64,000 nt of DNA from Anaerocolumna jejuensis DSM 15929 (GCF_900142215.1 NZ_FRAC01000006.1:713272-777271); one strand, 5' to 3'. Numbered from the stretch's first letter, positions 26,308 through 35,746 are shown. Numbers and translations: made by a program. Notes: generated by a model from the sequence alone, not told the origin.

Positions 26308-27861
26308 TTATACCGGCAATTGCTGCTTTCGAAATTCGGTAGGAGTCAGATTTGTATATCTTTTAAATTTGGTATAGAAATATTCAACACTGCGATATCC
26401 TACCTTTTCAGCTATTTCATATACCTTCATATTATCCTGCTTTAACAGCTTAATGGAATTCTGTATCCTTATGTAATCTACATAGTAGTTGAAACTCTCC
26501 CCTGTTTTTTCATGAAATATTTTTCCTAAATAACAGCTGTTATAGCCAAACAAGCAGGCAATGCTTTCAAGCTTCAGGTTTTCCATATAATTGTGCTGAA
26601 TGTAAAAAATCACACTGTCTATAATGCTGTCACTTGAAGAACCGCCAATGGAATTCATAATAATCTCAAATTGCTCTGTAAAAAACGTAATGATTTCATA
26701 GAGATAATTTCTCGTTGTTATAAAATTGATAATTTGTGTGTTGGTGGGAAACGGTATTTTACTAACTACATACAGGTTACTGATTTTATCCTTGATCTGT
26801 ATGAACAAATCCGATAAAAACAGCTTGATATCAGCTATGGTATCCTCACACAGGTTCAGCTTTTTCTCCAAATCATGCAGCGTTTCTACCCATAAATTCC
26901 GATTGTGCGACTGGATGAAATTCACCAGCATATTGAAGTATTCCATTATTATTTCATTGTTAAGCTCGAGGGTATCGTGATTTAGCTCCGCCATTGTCTG
27001 ATAACCTATGGTATGCTGGTTTTGGGCACAAAAAAAACGCCTCTGTAATAATTGAAAAGCATCCAGATAGGAAGTGCGCAGCTCTGCTATAGTTGTTATG
27101 ATTCTACCATAGGCAATAAACAAAGTGTCAAGAGGCGAGCCCTTCTGCGGCTTCAAATCATATTCAAATTTCTCTAAAAACCGGTTGAACTGGTTTATTG
27201 CAAATTCCCCTTTTAGTATTATTACTTCATTGTCATCGACCGTTACACTTTCATAGGAATTGCTGTCCTGGTTCGTAACCCTTAATAACTCGGAAAAATT
27301 ATAGGAAATATCAGCAATATTAAAACTGTATTTCTCATAAATGACCACTTGATAAAGATTGGCTGTCATATTTAAATCCGTTAAATTTATTTTTGATACA
27401 TCGGCACTTCCATTAATCAGATCCCTCAATATGGATATTTTCGCTTTTTCACGATAATGGTTGACCGTAATTTTATGAATTGCTTCCTCATTAAGTTCTT
27501 TTGAGAGGGATAGCAAGGCAGCTTCCAATTCCTCCTCATTAATTGGTTTATTTAAATAAAATTTAACATCATACCGGATTGCTTTTTGTGCATAGGCAAA
27601 ATCAGAAAAACCGCTTAAAATAATAATTTTGCCTTTATAATTGCACGCACGTGCACTTTGTATTACATCAAGGCCATCCATAAGAGGCATTTTAATATCC
27701 ATTAACACGATATCCGGGTTAAATTTAACTAAGCATGAAAGGGTCTCTTCACCGTCCGATGCTTCCGCGATAATCTTATATCCAAGCTGCTCCCAATTAA
27801 CTATTTTCTTTATGCCTCGTCTAATGATTGTTTCATCGTCTGCGATTAAAACTGTATACAT
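26308..27861 (-). CDS. YesN-like response regulator (REC + AraC HTH)
   Basis: A 517-aa regulator. The receiver domain (1-120) has acidic pocket DDE at 8-10, phospho-acceptor D55 in IVLMDIKMPLMDG and K104 region LNKPI. A long linker (about 130-400) is typical of YesN proteins. The C-terminal AraC domain has LACLFGYNSCYLGKIF-like and AEKVGYRSVEYFYTKFKR helices. It lies directly upstream of the GH2 gene and downstream of the sugar ABC operon, and probably activates both. Its kinase partner is probably the YesM-like protein at 20464-22251. The ribosome binding site is GGGG nine bases before ATG. Confidence 0.9.
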   Translation of the reverse strand: MYTVLIADDETIIRRGIKKIVNWEQLGYKIIAEASDGEETLSCLVKFNPDIVLMDIKMPLMDGLDVIQSARACNYKGKIIILSGFSDFAYAQKAIRYDVKFYLNKPINEEELEAALLSLSKELNEEAIHKITVNHYREKAKISILRDLINGSADVSKINLTDLNMTANLYQVVIYEKYSFNIADISYNFSELLRVTNQDSNSYESVTVDDNEVIILKGEFAINQFNRFLEKFEYDLKPQKGSPLDTLFIAYGRIITTIAELRTSYLDAFQLLQRRFFCAQNQHTIGYQTMAELNHDTLELNNEIIMEYFNMLVNFIQSHNRNLWVETLHDLEKKLNLCEDTIADIKLFLSDLFIQIKDKISNLYVVSKIPFPTNTQIINFITTRNYLYEIITFFTEQFEIIMNSIGGSSSDSIIDSVIFYIQHNYMENLKLESIACLFGYNSCYLGKIFHEKTGESFNYYVDYIRIQNSIKLLKQDNMKVYEIAEKVGYRSVEYFYTKFKRYTNLTPTEFRKQQLPV

Positions 27862-28040
27862 AAATTACCCCATATTATCCTATCTTTATGCATATTTCAC
27901 TAAGTAACAAAATCATTTTACTATTATATATCTGTTTATGTCAATTGAGCTTTATACGTTAGCTAAAAAAATTGCATTTATTTCCTTTATAAAGCCATTA
28001 AAGCAAGCTAAAACTTTATTAATTTAAGTTAAAGTTTTCA

Positions 28041-28093
28041 AAATGGACTTTATAGCTTAACCACATAAGGAGTTTTTACTATAAAGTCCATTT
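28041..28093 (-). terminator. Terminator of the sugar ABC operon
   Basis: A perfect 15-bp inverted repeat AAATGGACTTTATAG (28041-28055) and CTATAAAGTCCATTT (28079-28093) with a 23-nt loop lies about 45 bp beyond the binding-protein stop codon, before the response-regulator gene. Confidence 0.6.
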
Positions 28094-28136
28094 ATCATCA
28101 CAAATATTTAAAATATCATTTGTTTACATTTGCATC

Positions 28137-29924
28137 TTATTTTGAAACTGCAATTCTTTCCTGCTTCTGCTGCTCCACATTAGCCTTATCAATGGCGATT
28201 ACATCATTATAGCCTAAGCCAATGGCTGTGTCTTTCATATCTTTTATTAATTTGTTGAATTCAGCTTCATCCTTTGCAAATACTGCTTTCCAGGAGTATT
28301 CTACAATTGTGGACTTAATCTGGGATCTGATTGTTGTAATATCCGACTTTTCGGAAGGAACAGCATATCCGCTTCCCGGGGATACAACGATCTGCTTATT
28401 GGCATCAAAGAATTCTGCAGCATTTTTTGCTTTCATGTGAGCCTGCCAATCCTTTTCAACATCCGTTAAGTTTATATTAACATAGCTATCCCAAAATTGA
28501 TAATTATAAGAGAATCCGGTTTCGGGGTTAATTTCTCCATCGCCTACAACTTTATAATTCAATCTTTCTATCCCATCTGCATAATTGCCACCGCCATATT
28601 CCTCGGGCATAGCTGTTTTATCGCCATTTGTCATACATTGGTAACCGAAGTCAGTTAATGCCGGCTTGCCATCAACTACATTCCACATAAGATCTTTTAT
28701 ACCTGATATGCTGCCTGCATAAGCTACTTCCAGGCCTTCGGGAGAATATAACCAATCAATGAAATCCATCAATCTTTGAGGGTCTTTTGCTTTACTGCCT
28801 ATCATTACTGCATTATTAGGATTGCCCTTTGAATAACATCCCCATGCATATAACTTAAAATCATCGATAGCTGCCGTATTAAATGCCTTGCCTGCTGATG
28901 TATGCTCCGTTGTATTATAAGCAGATGATAACCAGGGCCAGGGTGAATACAACACTGCTCCATCCTTATATTTATTGGATAAAGTATCATAATTCTGGGT
29001 TGTTGATTCCGGATCTAACAATCCCATCTGGTTTGCCTGGAAGTAGAATTTAAGGCCTCTGATATAGAGTGAATCATCATCAAGGGCACTCTGGGGTTCT
29101 GCTGAATCATCTGCCTTGGCATATACAAAACCCATGGGAGCATAGCCATACATGGATGCCATTTCATTGGCAGCTTTCATGAAATCTCCGTCCCAGTCCT
29201 TAAAGATTGAAAAGGCATATACCTTTTTGCCTGAATCACTCTTTCCTGCCATGTCCTGCATATTTTTCATTACAGGAAGTAAGTCCTCCAATGTACTCAT
29301 CTTAGGATAACCTAACTGCTTATATAAATCCCATCTGATATAAGTTCCGAAATTTAATGTGGTACCGCCCATTCTTGTAGTTGCAGGTCTCTCCGATACC
29401 TCGGAAGGAATTGCCCAGACGCCCGGATCTTTTACCATCTTCTTATTGGTAAAGTCGACAGCATCCTGATATTTTGCAAGATTTTCCTTGCCCTTCATCA
29501 AATTTGTCATATCTTGAACCAATCCCGCTGTTACCAAATCCTGAAGTCTGCCGCTGGCTGTTGAAGTAAAGATCAGGTCACCTAAATTTCCTGCGGCACT
29601 GCGTGTCTGCAGCAAGGTGTCACCACCGCCGGCTACATTGGGAGCAATAATGTTAAGCTCCATATTGAATTTATCTTTAATAATTTTTGCGAACCAGCCG
29701 GACTGGATTCCCTGGTAGTTTGCCTGTGAATCAAAAACATCCACGGTAATAAAATCCTTATACTTTGCTGCCCCCTGAGCATTATCAGCATTTGAACCGG
29801 TGTTTGAATCCGATGTTTCATTGGTTTTTGAAACATCCTTGCCGTTATTCTCTTTGCTGCAGCCAGAGAACATTGACATAACCAATATTAGGCACAATAA
29901 AATACTGATTACCTTCTTTTTCAT
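28137..29924 (-). CDS. Extracellular sugar-binding lipoprotein of a CUT1-type ABC importer
   Basis: A 595-aa lipoprotein: signal peptide MKKKVISILLCLILVMSMFS with lipobox FSGC, then a low-complexity linker rich in N, S and D, then a family-1 solute-binding fold. The length and the two permeases upstream are typical of the LplA-type group, which takes up oligosaccharides from plant or host polymers. AAGGAGG supports the start. The two permease genes are upstream in the same operon; no ATPase is encoded, so a shared MsmK-type ATPase elsewhere is likely. Confidence 0.9.
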   Translation of the reverse strand: MKKKVISILLCLILVMSMFSGCSKENNGKDVSKTNETSDSNTGSNADNAQGAAKYKDFITVDVFDSQANYQGIQSGWFAKIIKDKFNMELNIIAPNVAGGGDTLLQTRSAAGNLGDLIFTSTASGRLQDLVTAGLVQDMTNLMKGKENLAKYQDAVDFTNKKMVKDPGVWAIPSEVSERPATTRMGGTTLNFGTYIRWDLYKQLGYPKMSTLEDLLPVMKNMQDMAGKSDSGKKVYAFSIFKDWDGDFMKAANEMASMYGYAPMGFVYAKADDSAEPQSALDDDSLYIRGLKFYFQANQMGLLDPESTTQNYDTLSNKYKDGAVLYSPWPWLSSAYNTTEHTSAGKAFNTAAIDDFKLYAWGCYSKGNPNNAVMIGSKAKDPQRLMDFIDWLYSPEGLEVAYAGSISGIKDLMWNVVDGKPALTDFGYQCMTNGDKTAMPEEYGGGNYADGIERLNYKVVGDGEINPETGFSYNYQFWDSYVNINLTDVEKDWQAHMKAKNAAEFFDANKQIVVSPGSGYAVPSEKSDITTIRSQIKSTIVEYSWKAVFAKDEAEFNKLIKDMKDTAIGLGYNDVIAIDKANVEQQKQERIAVSK

Positions 29925-29983
29925 GTTATCCTCCTTAAATATTATTATTTATAATAAAAACCTAAGTTTTTATTTCATTGCTC

Positions 29984-30904
29984 TTACCCCTTTACAGAAC
30001 CTAACATCATACCTTTTACAAAATACCTTTGAAAGATCGGATAAATAAACAGGATTGGCAGTACCACAATAACCGAAACAGTCATACGAATGGAAGTTGG
30101 TGTCTGTTGGGTCACCAGGGCTTCCATATTAAGACTAGTGCCTCCGCCGCTGCTTTTTATCATTTGCGCCAGGGAATTTGCCTGGTTGATATATGTATAC
30201 AGCAAATATTGCAGTGAGTATAATTTCTGATTTGTAATATATATCAGAGTATCCTGGAAAGAGTTCCATTGGCCGACTGCAGAGAATATTGCTATGGTAG
30301 CAAGAATTGGCTTGCTGGTCGGAAAGATAATTCTAAAAAACACTGTCAGTATCCCGGCCCCGTCAATTTCTGCTGCTTCCTGTAAGGATGCAGGTATTGA
30401 TTCCACAAAGGTCTTAACCAAAATGATATTAAAGGGCTGAACGATTGCAGGTATAACATAAACCCAAAAGTTATCTGTTAAATTTAAATTTTTCATTGTG
30501 ATAAAGGTAGGTATCAGGCCTGCATTGACATACATCGTTATAGCCATCAGGCGGTACCACAGCTTTCGTTTCCACATCAGCTCCTGTGTAAACATAAACC
30601 CCAAGAAGGCAGAAGCCATTACGGTGCAGAAGGTACCAATCACTGTTCTTTCAAGGGATATAAGTGCTGCACCTGAAAGACCTTTCAGCTGAAGAACCTT
30701 TATATAATTCTCAATATGAATGCTCTGAGGCCAAAACCGTATTACACCATTGGCACTTAAATTATTGGCACTGATTGTGTTGATGATTAAATAATAGAAA
30801 GGGTAAGCGCATATGAGTGTAAAAAGCGCAAATACGGTGTAATTAATGATGTTAAAAAATACGTCCTGTTTCGAATAATTTTTTTTCGCCCTAGCTTTTG
30901 TCAT
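29984..30904 (-). CDS. Sugar ABC transporter permease, LplC/YtcP-like
   Basis: A 306-aa MalG-type permease with six predicted spans, from YTVFALFTLICAYPFYYLII to VIVVLPILFIYPIFQRYFV. The EAA loop reads EAAEIDGAGILTVFFRIIFP near residue 185. The C-terminus YFVKGMMLGSVKG is the hallmark of this subgroup. AAGAGG supports the start. Second gene of the three-gene importer operon. Confidence 0.9.
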   Translation of the reverse strand: MTKARAKKNYSKQDVFFNIINYTVFALFTLICAYPFYYLIINTISANNLSANGVIRFWPQSIHIENYIKVLQLKGLSGAALISLERTVIGTFCTVMASAFLGFMFTQELMWKRKLWYRLMAITMYVNAGLIPTFITMKNLNLTDNFWVYVIPAIVQPFNIILVKTFVESIPASLQEAAEIDGAGILTVFFRIIFPTSKPILATIAIFSAVGQWNSFQDTLIYITNQKLYSLQYLLYTYINQANSLAQMIKSSGGGTSLNMEALVTQQTPTSIRMTVSVIVVLPILFIYPIFQRYFVKGMMLGSVKG

Positions 30905-30919
30905 ATAACCAACCTCTTT

Positions 30920-31873
30920 CTATATAATTGATTGCCCTCTTACTTTTTTCGATATGAAATTTACAAATACCAAAAGGGTAACACTGACGACACTTTTCAT
31001 CATACTGATTGCAGTTGCAAGTGACAGACTATTACCTGTCATACCGATGTTATATACATATAAGTCAAGTACCTGTATTCTGGATTTATTAAAAGCATTC
31101 TGGAATACATAATACTGGTCCAATCCATTGTTAATAAAATTGGCAACGGATAACATCAATAAAACAAAAAAGGTTGGCATCAATTCCGGCAAGGTTATGT
31201 ATCTCATTAATTTGAACCGGTTCGCACCATCTACTCTTGCAGCCTCGTACTGCTCCTGGTCAATACTGGATATGGTGGCAAGATAGATAATTGCTCCCCA
31301 GCCAAGGCCTTTCCACGTACTCCATAACCACATGGTAAGATAGACATGCTTTCCGCTGTCTAAGAACTTCACTGCTTCTGTTGTTATATGCCATTCCTGC
31401 AGCAGATTATTGATCAAGCCAGTACTGGAAAACAGGTTAAATGCCACGGAATATACCAGGACCCAGCTTATGAAGTTTGGAATTGTAGTTAAGGTCTGCA
31501 CCAGCTTTTTAAACCAGCTGCACTTGATTTCATTTAACAGTACAGCAAAAAGGACAGGCAGTAAGGAAGTAGCAATTCCTATGGTACTCATGGCAAATGT
31601 ATTTGTCATGACCTTACCAAGTTCCATCAGCTGTACTTTATTCGTAAACAGCATCTTAAACCATTTCAAGCCAACAAAGGCACATTGGGATAACTTAAGC
31701 GGAGACCGGTAATCATATAGAGCATAGATCCATCCATATAAGGGAAAATAGGAAAATAGAAAACTTAATAACAAAAAAGGTGATATTAGGAGAAACATCT
31801 TAAATCCCCGTTTACTCCTAGCCTTACTTTTGACCGGTGCTTTTTTCTGAATAACTGCTGATGAATCTGACAT
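30920..31873 (-). CDS. Sugar ABC transporter permease, LplB-like
   Basis: A MalF-type permease of about 317 aa. Spans begin with MFLLISPFLLLSFLFSYFPL, with the family phrase YGWIYALYDY after the first. The EAA loop is EAARVDGANRFKLMRYITLP, near residue 210, and the C-terminus contains FISKKVRGQSII. The preferred start (31873, MSDSSAVIQKK) has AGGAGG eight bases upstream; the longer frame from 31912 lacks one. First gene of the importer operon. Confidence 0.9.
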   Translation of the reverse strand: MSDSSAVIQKKAPVKSKARSKRGFKMFLLISPFLLLSFLFSYFPLYGWIYALYDYRSPLKLSQCAFVGLKWFKMLFTNKVQLMELGKVMTNTFAMSTIGIATSLLPVLFAVLLNEIKCSWFKKLVQTLTTIPNFISWVLVYSVAFNLFSSTGLINNLLQEWHITTEAVKFLDSGKHVYLTMWLWSTWKGLGWGAIIYLATISSIDQEQYEAARVDGANRFKLMRYITLPELMPTFFVLLMLSVANFINNGLDQYYVFQNAFNKSRIQVLDLYVYNIGMTGNSLSLATAISMMKSVVSVTLLVFVNFISKKVRGQSII

Positions 31874-31931
31874 TTCATTTCCTCCTGTTAAATCAGCATA
31901 TTGTAGTACCACGTATTTTTAACATGAAGAT

Positions 31932-31937
31932 ATTATA
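31932..31937 (-). promoter_or_regulatory. Consensus -10 box for the sugar ABC operon
   Basis: A TATAAT on the minus strand lies about 60 bp upstream of the first permease start. The hexamer 17 bp further upstream (TATTTC) is a poor -35, as expected for an activator-dependent promoter. The rest of 31938-32117 has no recognisable feature. Confidence 0.4.
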
Positions 31938-32117
31938 GCATCTGTTCATTTTAAGAAATATCCTATATTTTTTATATTATTTGTTATAAAAAACCTTCAT
32001 AAAAATAAATAATATAATTTATTAAGGTTTTATGTGGAATAAATCCTATAACATTTCCAATCTTAGTATGGTATCTTTAAAAGATATATGCAAACAAAAG
32101 TAACATCAATAAAATAA

Positions 32118-32157
32118 GGGCTTGAAATTCGTGTTGCACAAATTTCAAACCCTTTAA
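32118..32157 (-). terminator. Terminator downstream of the small lipoprotein gene
   Basis: AGGGCTTGAAATT pairs with AATTTCAAACCCT, with a single bulge, around a short loop; it lies 25 bp after the stop of the small lipoprotein on the minus strand. Confidence 0.55.
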
Positions 32158-32182
32158 ATTTACTAACTGCTTTTGTACTTTC

Positions 32183-32329
32183 CTATAATTGTGATGCTGA
32201 TAAGATTTCAGCAGTTTTTACGGAAGTAGGCACTGTAATTGCACTGATCATTGTTCTCACAGGAGCACAGCCTGTCAATAACATTATCATAATGACGATT
32301 ACTGCCAAAAAAATTTTTCCCTTGTTCAT
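32183..32329 (-). CDS. Very small predicted lipoprotein (48 aa)
   Basis: From the ATG at 32329 (MNKGKIFLAVIVIMIML) the product is 48 aa, with a hydrophobic signal peptide and lipobox LLTGC, leaving a mature peptide of only about 28 residues (CAPVRTMISAITVP...). AAAGGAG lies about 13 bases upstream. A longer frame from 32449 is created only by an AAT microsatellite read as poly-leucine. It is followed by a terminator. No family recognised; comparable tiny lipoproteins occur as entericidin-like or signal peptides, but nothing supports such a role. Confidence 0.5.
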   Translation of the reverse strand: MNKGKIFLAVIVIMIMLLTGCAPVRTMISAITVPTSVKTAEILSASQL

Positions 32330-32415
32330 TAATAGTCTCTGCTCCTTTTCACTGATTGACGTGCATACAATTATTCCTTGCTTCTCTTCTTTTTTACAAT
32401 TATGAATGTACCAGC

Positions 32416-32439
32416 ATAATAATAATAATAATAATAATA
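32416..32439. repeat. AAT trinucleotide microsatellite
   Basis: Eight uninterrupted copies of a 3-bp unit (AAT/ATA) lie between the small lipoprotein and the PAP2 gene. Such tracts are prone to slippage. Confidence 0.9.
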
Positions 32440-32493
32440 CCCAATACAATAGCTGTTATCTTAGTATACCCAATAATGGAAGGGATATTTAGC

Positions 32494-33063
32494 TTATTCC
32501 AAATATCGTATCATGCCTTTCAAAGCTCCATTCTCCCTCATATAATAATATATTCTCCGTACTGTTACCGCAATTAAGCTGCCTATCAAGGCTCCGCAAA
32601 TAACATCCGTAGGATAATGGACCCCCAGATATAATCTTGAAAAGCCTATTAAGGCTGCTAAAACCAGAGCAGGTATCCCCCATTTTTTCGGCAACTCCCT
32701 GTGCAGTATGACAGCTGCTGCAAAGGAACTTCCCGTATGTCCTGACGGAAAGGAAAAATCCGATTGTTTTTCAATTAATAATTGTAAACCTGTTATGACC
32801 TCATAGGGTCTTATTCGTGCAACCAGATTTTTCAGAAGCACGTTGTCGATAAGAAAGGAACCAAGAAGTGCAGCCAGCGACATGATACCTGCTTTTCTTG
32901 ATTTTTTAAACAGAAGCATTATAACGGAAATTACCAGCCAGATTGCCCCGCTGTTCCCCAGCCTTGTTATTATCACAAAAACAGGTGTCAGAAAGGCATT
33001 TCTCACAAATTCCTGTATCCACAATAGAATGCTGCTGTCCAAGCCCAGTAAATAATTAATCAT
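32494..33063 (-). CDS. PAP2-family membrane phosphatase
   Basis: About 189 aa with five or six membrane spans. The three-part phosphatase signature is complete: KNLVARIRP, then PSGHT, then SRLYLGVHYPTD. Such enzymes dephosphorylate undecaprenyl pyrophosphate or phosphatidic acid/phosphatidylglycerol phosphate at the membrane outer face. GGAGGC points to the ATG pair at 33063-33066; the frame from 33099 has no site. It stands alone, downstream of a palindromic element. Confidence 0.88.
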   Translation of the reverse strand: MINYLLGLDSSILLWIQEFVRNAFLTPVFVIITRLGNSGAIWLVISVIMLLFKKSRKAGIMSLAALLGSFLIDNVLLKNLVARIRPYEVITGLQLLIEKQSDFSFPSGHTGSSFAAAVILHRELPKKWGIPALVLAALIGFSRLYLGVHYPTDVICGALIGSLIAVTVRRIYYYMRENGALKGMIRYLE

Positions 33064-33294
33064 CATTTGCCTCCATCGTTTTTTGCTCTTTTCCTCCATA
33101 ACTTGACTGTTCTGTCAAAATAGCCGCTTCTTATCAGCTAAATGATAGCTAAGGAGTTCTTATGTTTCCTATGCTATATACTCTACCACTATGTAATAAA
33201 CTTTAAAAAAACAAAGCTTAAACAATTTATAAACAAATAATAATCATAGAAGGTATACAGCTGATTTGGCTTTTTTGTTTACTTTATTGTGAAT
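33064..33294. other. Intergenic region upstream of PAP2
   Basis: Nothing is recognised in this AT-rich stretch apart from the 7-bp repeat TGTGAAT at 33288-33294 that flanks the palindromic element. Together with the element it makes a 440-bp gap. Confidence 0.4.
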
Positions 33295-33494
33295 GCAAGG
33301 GGCTGCTGCAAAATAATGCTCTGCGGAGTATGACCTGCCATACACACCGGTTGACTGACATCAGACATGATTTCTATGCTAAAATCGTACGTAAAATGTT
33401 CGCTTATAGCATACAAATCACACCATTTGCCTGTCTAACAGTACATTATGGCAAGTCCTACTCCGCAGAGCTTCCTATAGCAACAGCCCTTGCC
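33295..33494. mobile_element. 200-bp palindromic MITE-like element with 7-bp target duplication
   Basis: Terminal inverted repeats GCAAGGGGCTGCTGC and CAACAGCCCTTGC, then a 25-bp inner arm GCTCTGCGGAGTATGACCTG... (33318-33342) matching 33447-33471 with two mismatches; the rest also pairs imperfectly (CTATGCT/AGCATA near the centre). Exactly outside lie direct repeats TGTGAAT (33288-33294 and 33495-33501), as a target-site duplication would. It contains no gene. It lies just beyond the response-regulator stop and could double as its terminator. Confidence 0.65.
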
Positions 33495-33506
33495 TGTGAA
33501 TTCCTT

Positions 33507-34208
33507 CTACTTCACTTGAAACCGATAACCGGCTCCCCATACGGTGTCAATATATTCCGGCTTTGAGGTATCGGCTTCAATCTTTTCCCGGAGCCTGTTA
33601 ATATGCACGGTCACCGTAGAGGCATCCCCCATGGCATCCATTCCCCACACCCTGTCGAACAATACCTCTTTCGAGAATACTATATTGGGATTTCTTGCTA
33701 AAAATAATAATAATTCAAATTCCTTATTGGCCAGTATCACTTCCTGGTCATTTACATAAACGCGTCTGGATAAGGGAAGAATCCTTAACTGCTTTATATT
33801 TATTTCTTCATTCTTTTTCTGAGCCCCTTCGTTTTTAAAAAGTAAGCGTTCATGTATTCCTAAATGTGCTTTTACCCTTGCCACAAGTTCCGATGGGCTA
33901 AAGGGCTTTACAATATAGTCATCCACTCCAAGCCCCAAGCCCCTGATTTTATCAATATCTTCCCCCTTGGCTGTGACCATGATAATCGGAATATCCATGT
34001 CCTTCCGAAGCTCCCGGCATATTTCAAATCCACTTAAGCCCGGCAGCATAACATCCAGAAGAATCAGATCATAATCTTTTTCTTTTGCATATTTCATGCC
34101 AAGTATCCCATTTCCCACAGTTTCTGTTTCATAATTACTGGCCTCTAAATAGTCCTTTTCTAATTCAGCAATTAATTCGTCATCTTCAACGATTAAAATT
34201 TTTTTCAC
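33507..34208 (-). CDS. OmpR-family response regulator
   Basis: A 233-aa regulator: receiver domain (1-118) with DD at 9-10, D53 in LILLDVMLPGLSG and K in VKPFSPSELV; C-terminal winged helix (about 135-232) ending WGAGYRFQVK. It starts with GTG, supported by GGAGAGGAG, and follows its kinase gene by 17 bp. The target genes are unknown; no transporter is adjacent. Confidence 0.9.
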   Translation of the reverse strand: MKKILIVEDDELIAELEKDYLEASNYETETVGNGILGMKYAKEKDYDLILLDVMLPGLSGFEICRELRKDMDIPIIMVTAKGEDIDKIRGLGLGVDDYIVKPFSPSELVARVKAHLGIHERLLFKNEGAQKKNEEINIKQLRILPLSRRVYVNDQEVILANKEFELLLFLARNPNIVFSKEVLFDRVWGMDAMGDASTVTVHINRLREKIEADTSKPEYIDTVWGAGYRFQVK

Positions 34209-34225
34209 GTTAATCTCCTCTCCCG

Positions 34226-35746
34226 TTAATTATCAGCAGGATTTTCACAGAAAGGTATCCATATTATAATTGATAATCCGCCTCTGTTTTCAGCCTTCAG
34301 CTTCCCATTGTGTCCCTCAACAATCTGCTTAACAATACTTAAGCCCAGTCCGCTGCCATCCCCGGCCCTTGTCCTGGATACATCTCCACGGTAAAAGCAT
34401 TCAAAAATATGCTGCAGATCATCTATATTTACACCGGGACCGTCATCGGTAATACGCAGGACGGCGTAATCATCCTCCTGCCCTGTTTCTACTGTTATGA
34501 CTGAAGTATCTCCCATCCTGTATTTTACACTGTTTGAAAAGATATTAAGAATAACACGCTGCATTTTCTGGCTGTCAATATTCACGTATAGTTTGTTGTC
34601 TGTAAAATTACATTGTATTTTTACCTGGTTATTTACGGAATCAATCTGATATTCCTGTATCACTTTATTTAAATACTCCTGAAATTCCACACATTTAAAA
34701 TCATAATGCTCCTGTCCGTTTTCCAGATGGGTATAGGTACTTAAGTTATCTACCAGCCCCTCCATATCGTTTGCTCTTATATGGATTGCATTATAATAAC
34801 GCTTTTGTTTCTCAGGTGTATCTGCTATTCCGTCCATTAAGCCCTCTGCATACCCTTTTATCGAAGTAAGGGGTGTCCTTAAATCATGGGATATTCCGGA
34901 CAATAATTCCGTTCTGTACCTTTCGTATCTTAGCCTTTCCTCAACGGAGTCCTTTAAATGAATTCTCATTTCATCAAAATCCTGGCACAAGGCTCCAAAT
35001 TCATCCGCCTTTTTATAATCCAGCTGAAAATCCAGCTCTCCATCTTTAATTCTATGACTGCCAATACTTAATTTTTCCAGCGGAATAAGGATATTCCTTG
35101 AAATCCACCAGGTCAGGAACATATTCATTAAAACAACCACCACCAGTATTCCCAGTATGAATATTACGGAAGATTTAAAAATATATTTCCGCAAATAGGA
35201 CTGGTTTCCCTTCTTGGCTTTAATATCTGCCGTGTGTATTGCAGCTATTTCCAATTTATTCTTATTTACATAAAACGATTGGATTATGATTGAGGTGTCC
35301 TTTGATGTCATTGTGAGGCTGTCGCTTTTATCCAGTGTATCCTTAACAAACCCATCCATCAGCGTGCGCTCTTCTTCCGTTATATTGTCAAAGAATGAAT
35401 TGCCGCCGGTTTTAATCGAAAAATGATAGCCCAGATCAGCTAATTCCTGAGCTAATTTCTGCATTTTCTTTGATTTTATAAGGTCAGAGCTGCCTGTTTT
35501 ATTCCCGGCTCTCTCTCCGGACACATAGTCATGCACCAATTCCGGCTTCATAAATTCCTCTCTGAATGCAAAAACAATGCTTTGTGCAGAGTACAGCCCA
35601 TTTTGATCATAAAGCATATTTTCCACTGTTTCACCGTATTTACTGCCCGTATCTTCCAACAGGATTCCCAAAATTGCAGCTGCCGCAATAACCGGTATAA
35701 CAATCATCAATATATTAGAAAATACCAATTTCTTTTTTATTGTCAT
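34226..35746 (-). CDS. Sensor histidine kinase partner of the OmpR-type regulator
   Basis: About 506 aa. The first membrane span (LVFSNILMIVIPVIAAAAIL) precedes an extracellular sensor of about 160 residues; the second (SSVIFILGILVVVVLMNMFL) leads into HAMP (RNILIPLEKLSIGSHRIKDG). The HisKA box is LLSGISHDLRTPLTSIKGYA and the ATPase has NIFSNSVKY, DDGPGV and GSGLGLSIVKQIVEGH. The preferred start (35746) follows GTGGAG by six bases. A TATAAT (35786-35791) on the minus strand is a likely -10 element for this kinase-regulator operon. Confidence 0.9.
   Translation of the reverse strand: MTIKKKLVFSNILMIVIPVIAAAAILGILLEDTGSKYGETVENMLYDQNGLYSAQSIVFAFREEFMKPELVHDYVSGERAGNKTGSSDLIKSKKMQKLAQELADLGYHFSIKTGGNSFFDNITEEERTLMDGFVKDTLDKSDSLTMTSKDTSIIIQSFYVNKNKLEIAAIHTADIKAKKGNQSYLRKYIFKSSVIFILGILVVVVLMNMFLTWWISRNILIPLEKLSIGSHRIKDGELDFQLDYKKADEFGALCQDFDEMRIHLKDSVEERLRYERYRTELLSGISHDLRTPLTSIKGYAEGLMDGIADTPEKQKRYYNAIHIRANDMEGLVDNLSTYTHLENGQEHYDFKCVEFQEYLNKVIQEYQIDSVNNQVKIQCNFTDNKLYVNIDSQKMQRVILNIFSNSVKYRMGDTSVITVETGQEDDYAVLRITDDGPGVNIDDLQHIFECFYRGDVSRTRAGDGSGLGLSIVKQIVEGHNGKLKAENRGGLSIIIWIPFCENPADN

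Noticed and set aside
32330..32449. N-terminal extension (poly-leucine) of the small lipoprotein
   Set aside because: It is created by reading an AAT microsatellite; the internal ATG has the ribosome binding site and signal peptide.
33295..33494. Membership of the 33.3-kb palindrome in the 17.7/18.3-kb hairpin family
   Set aside because: It shares an ATGAC in one arm but none of the other conserved loop blocks or the outer 12-mer.
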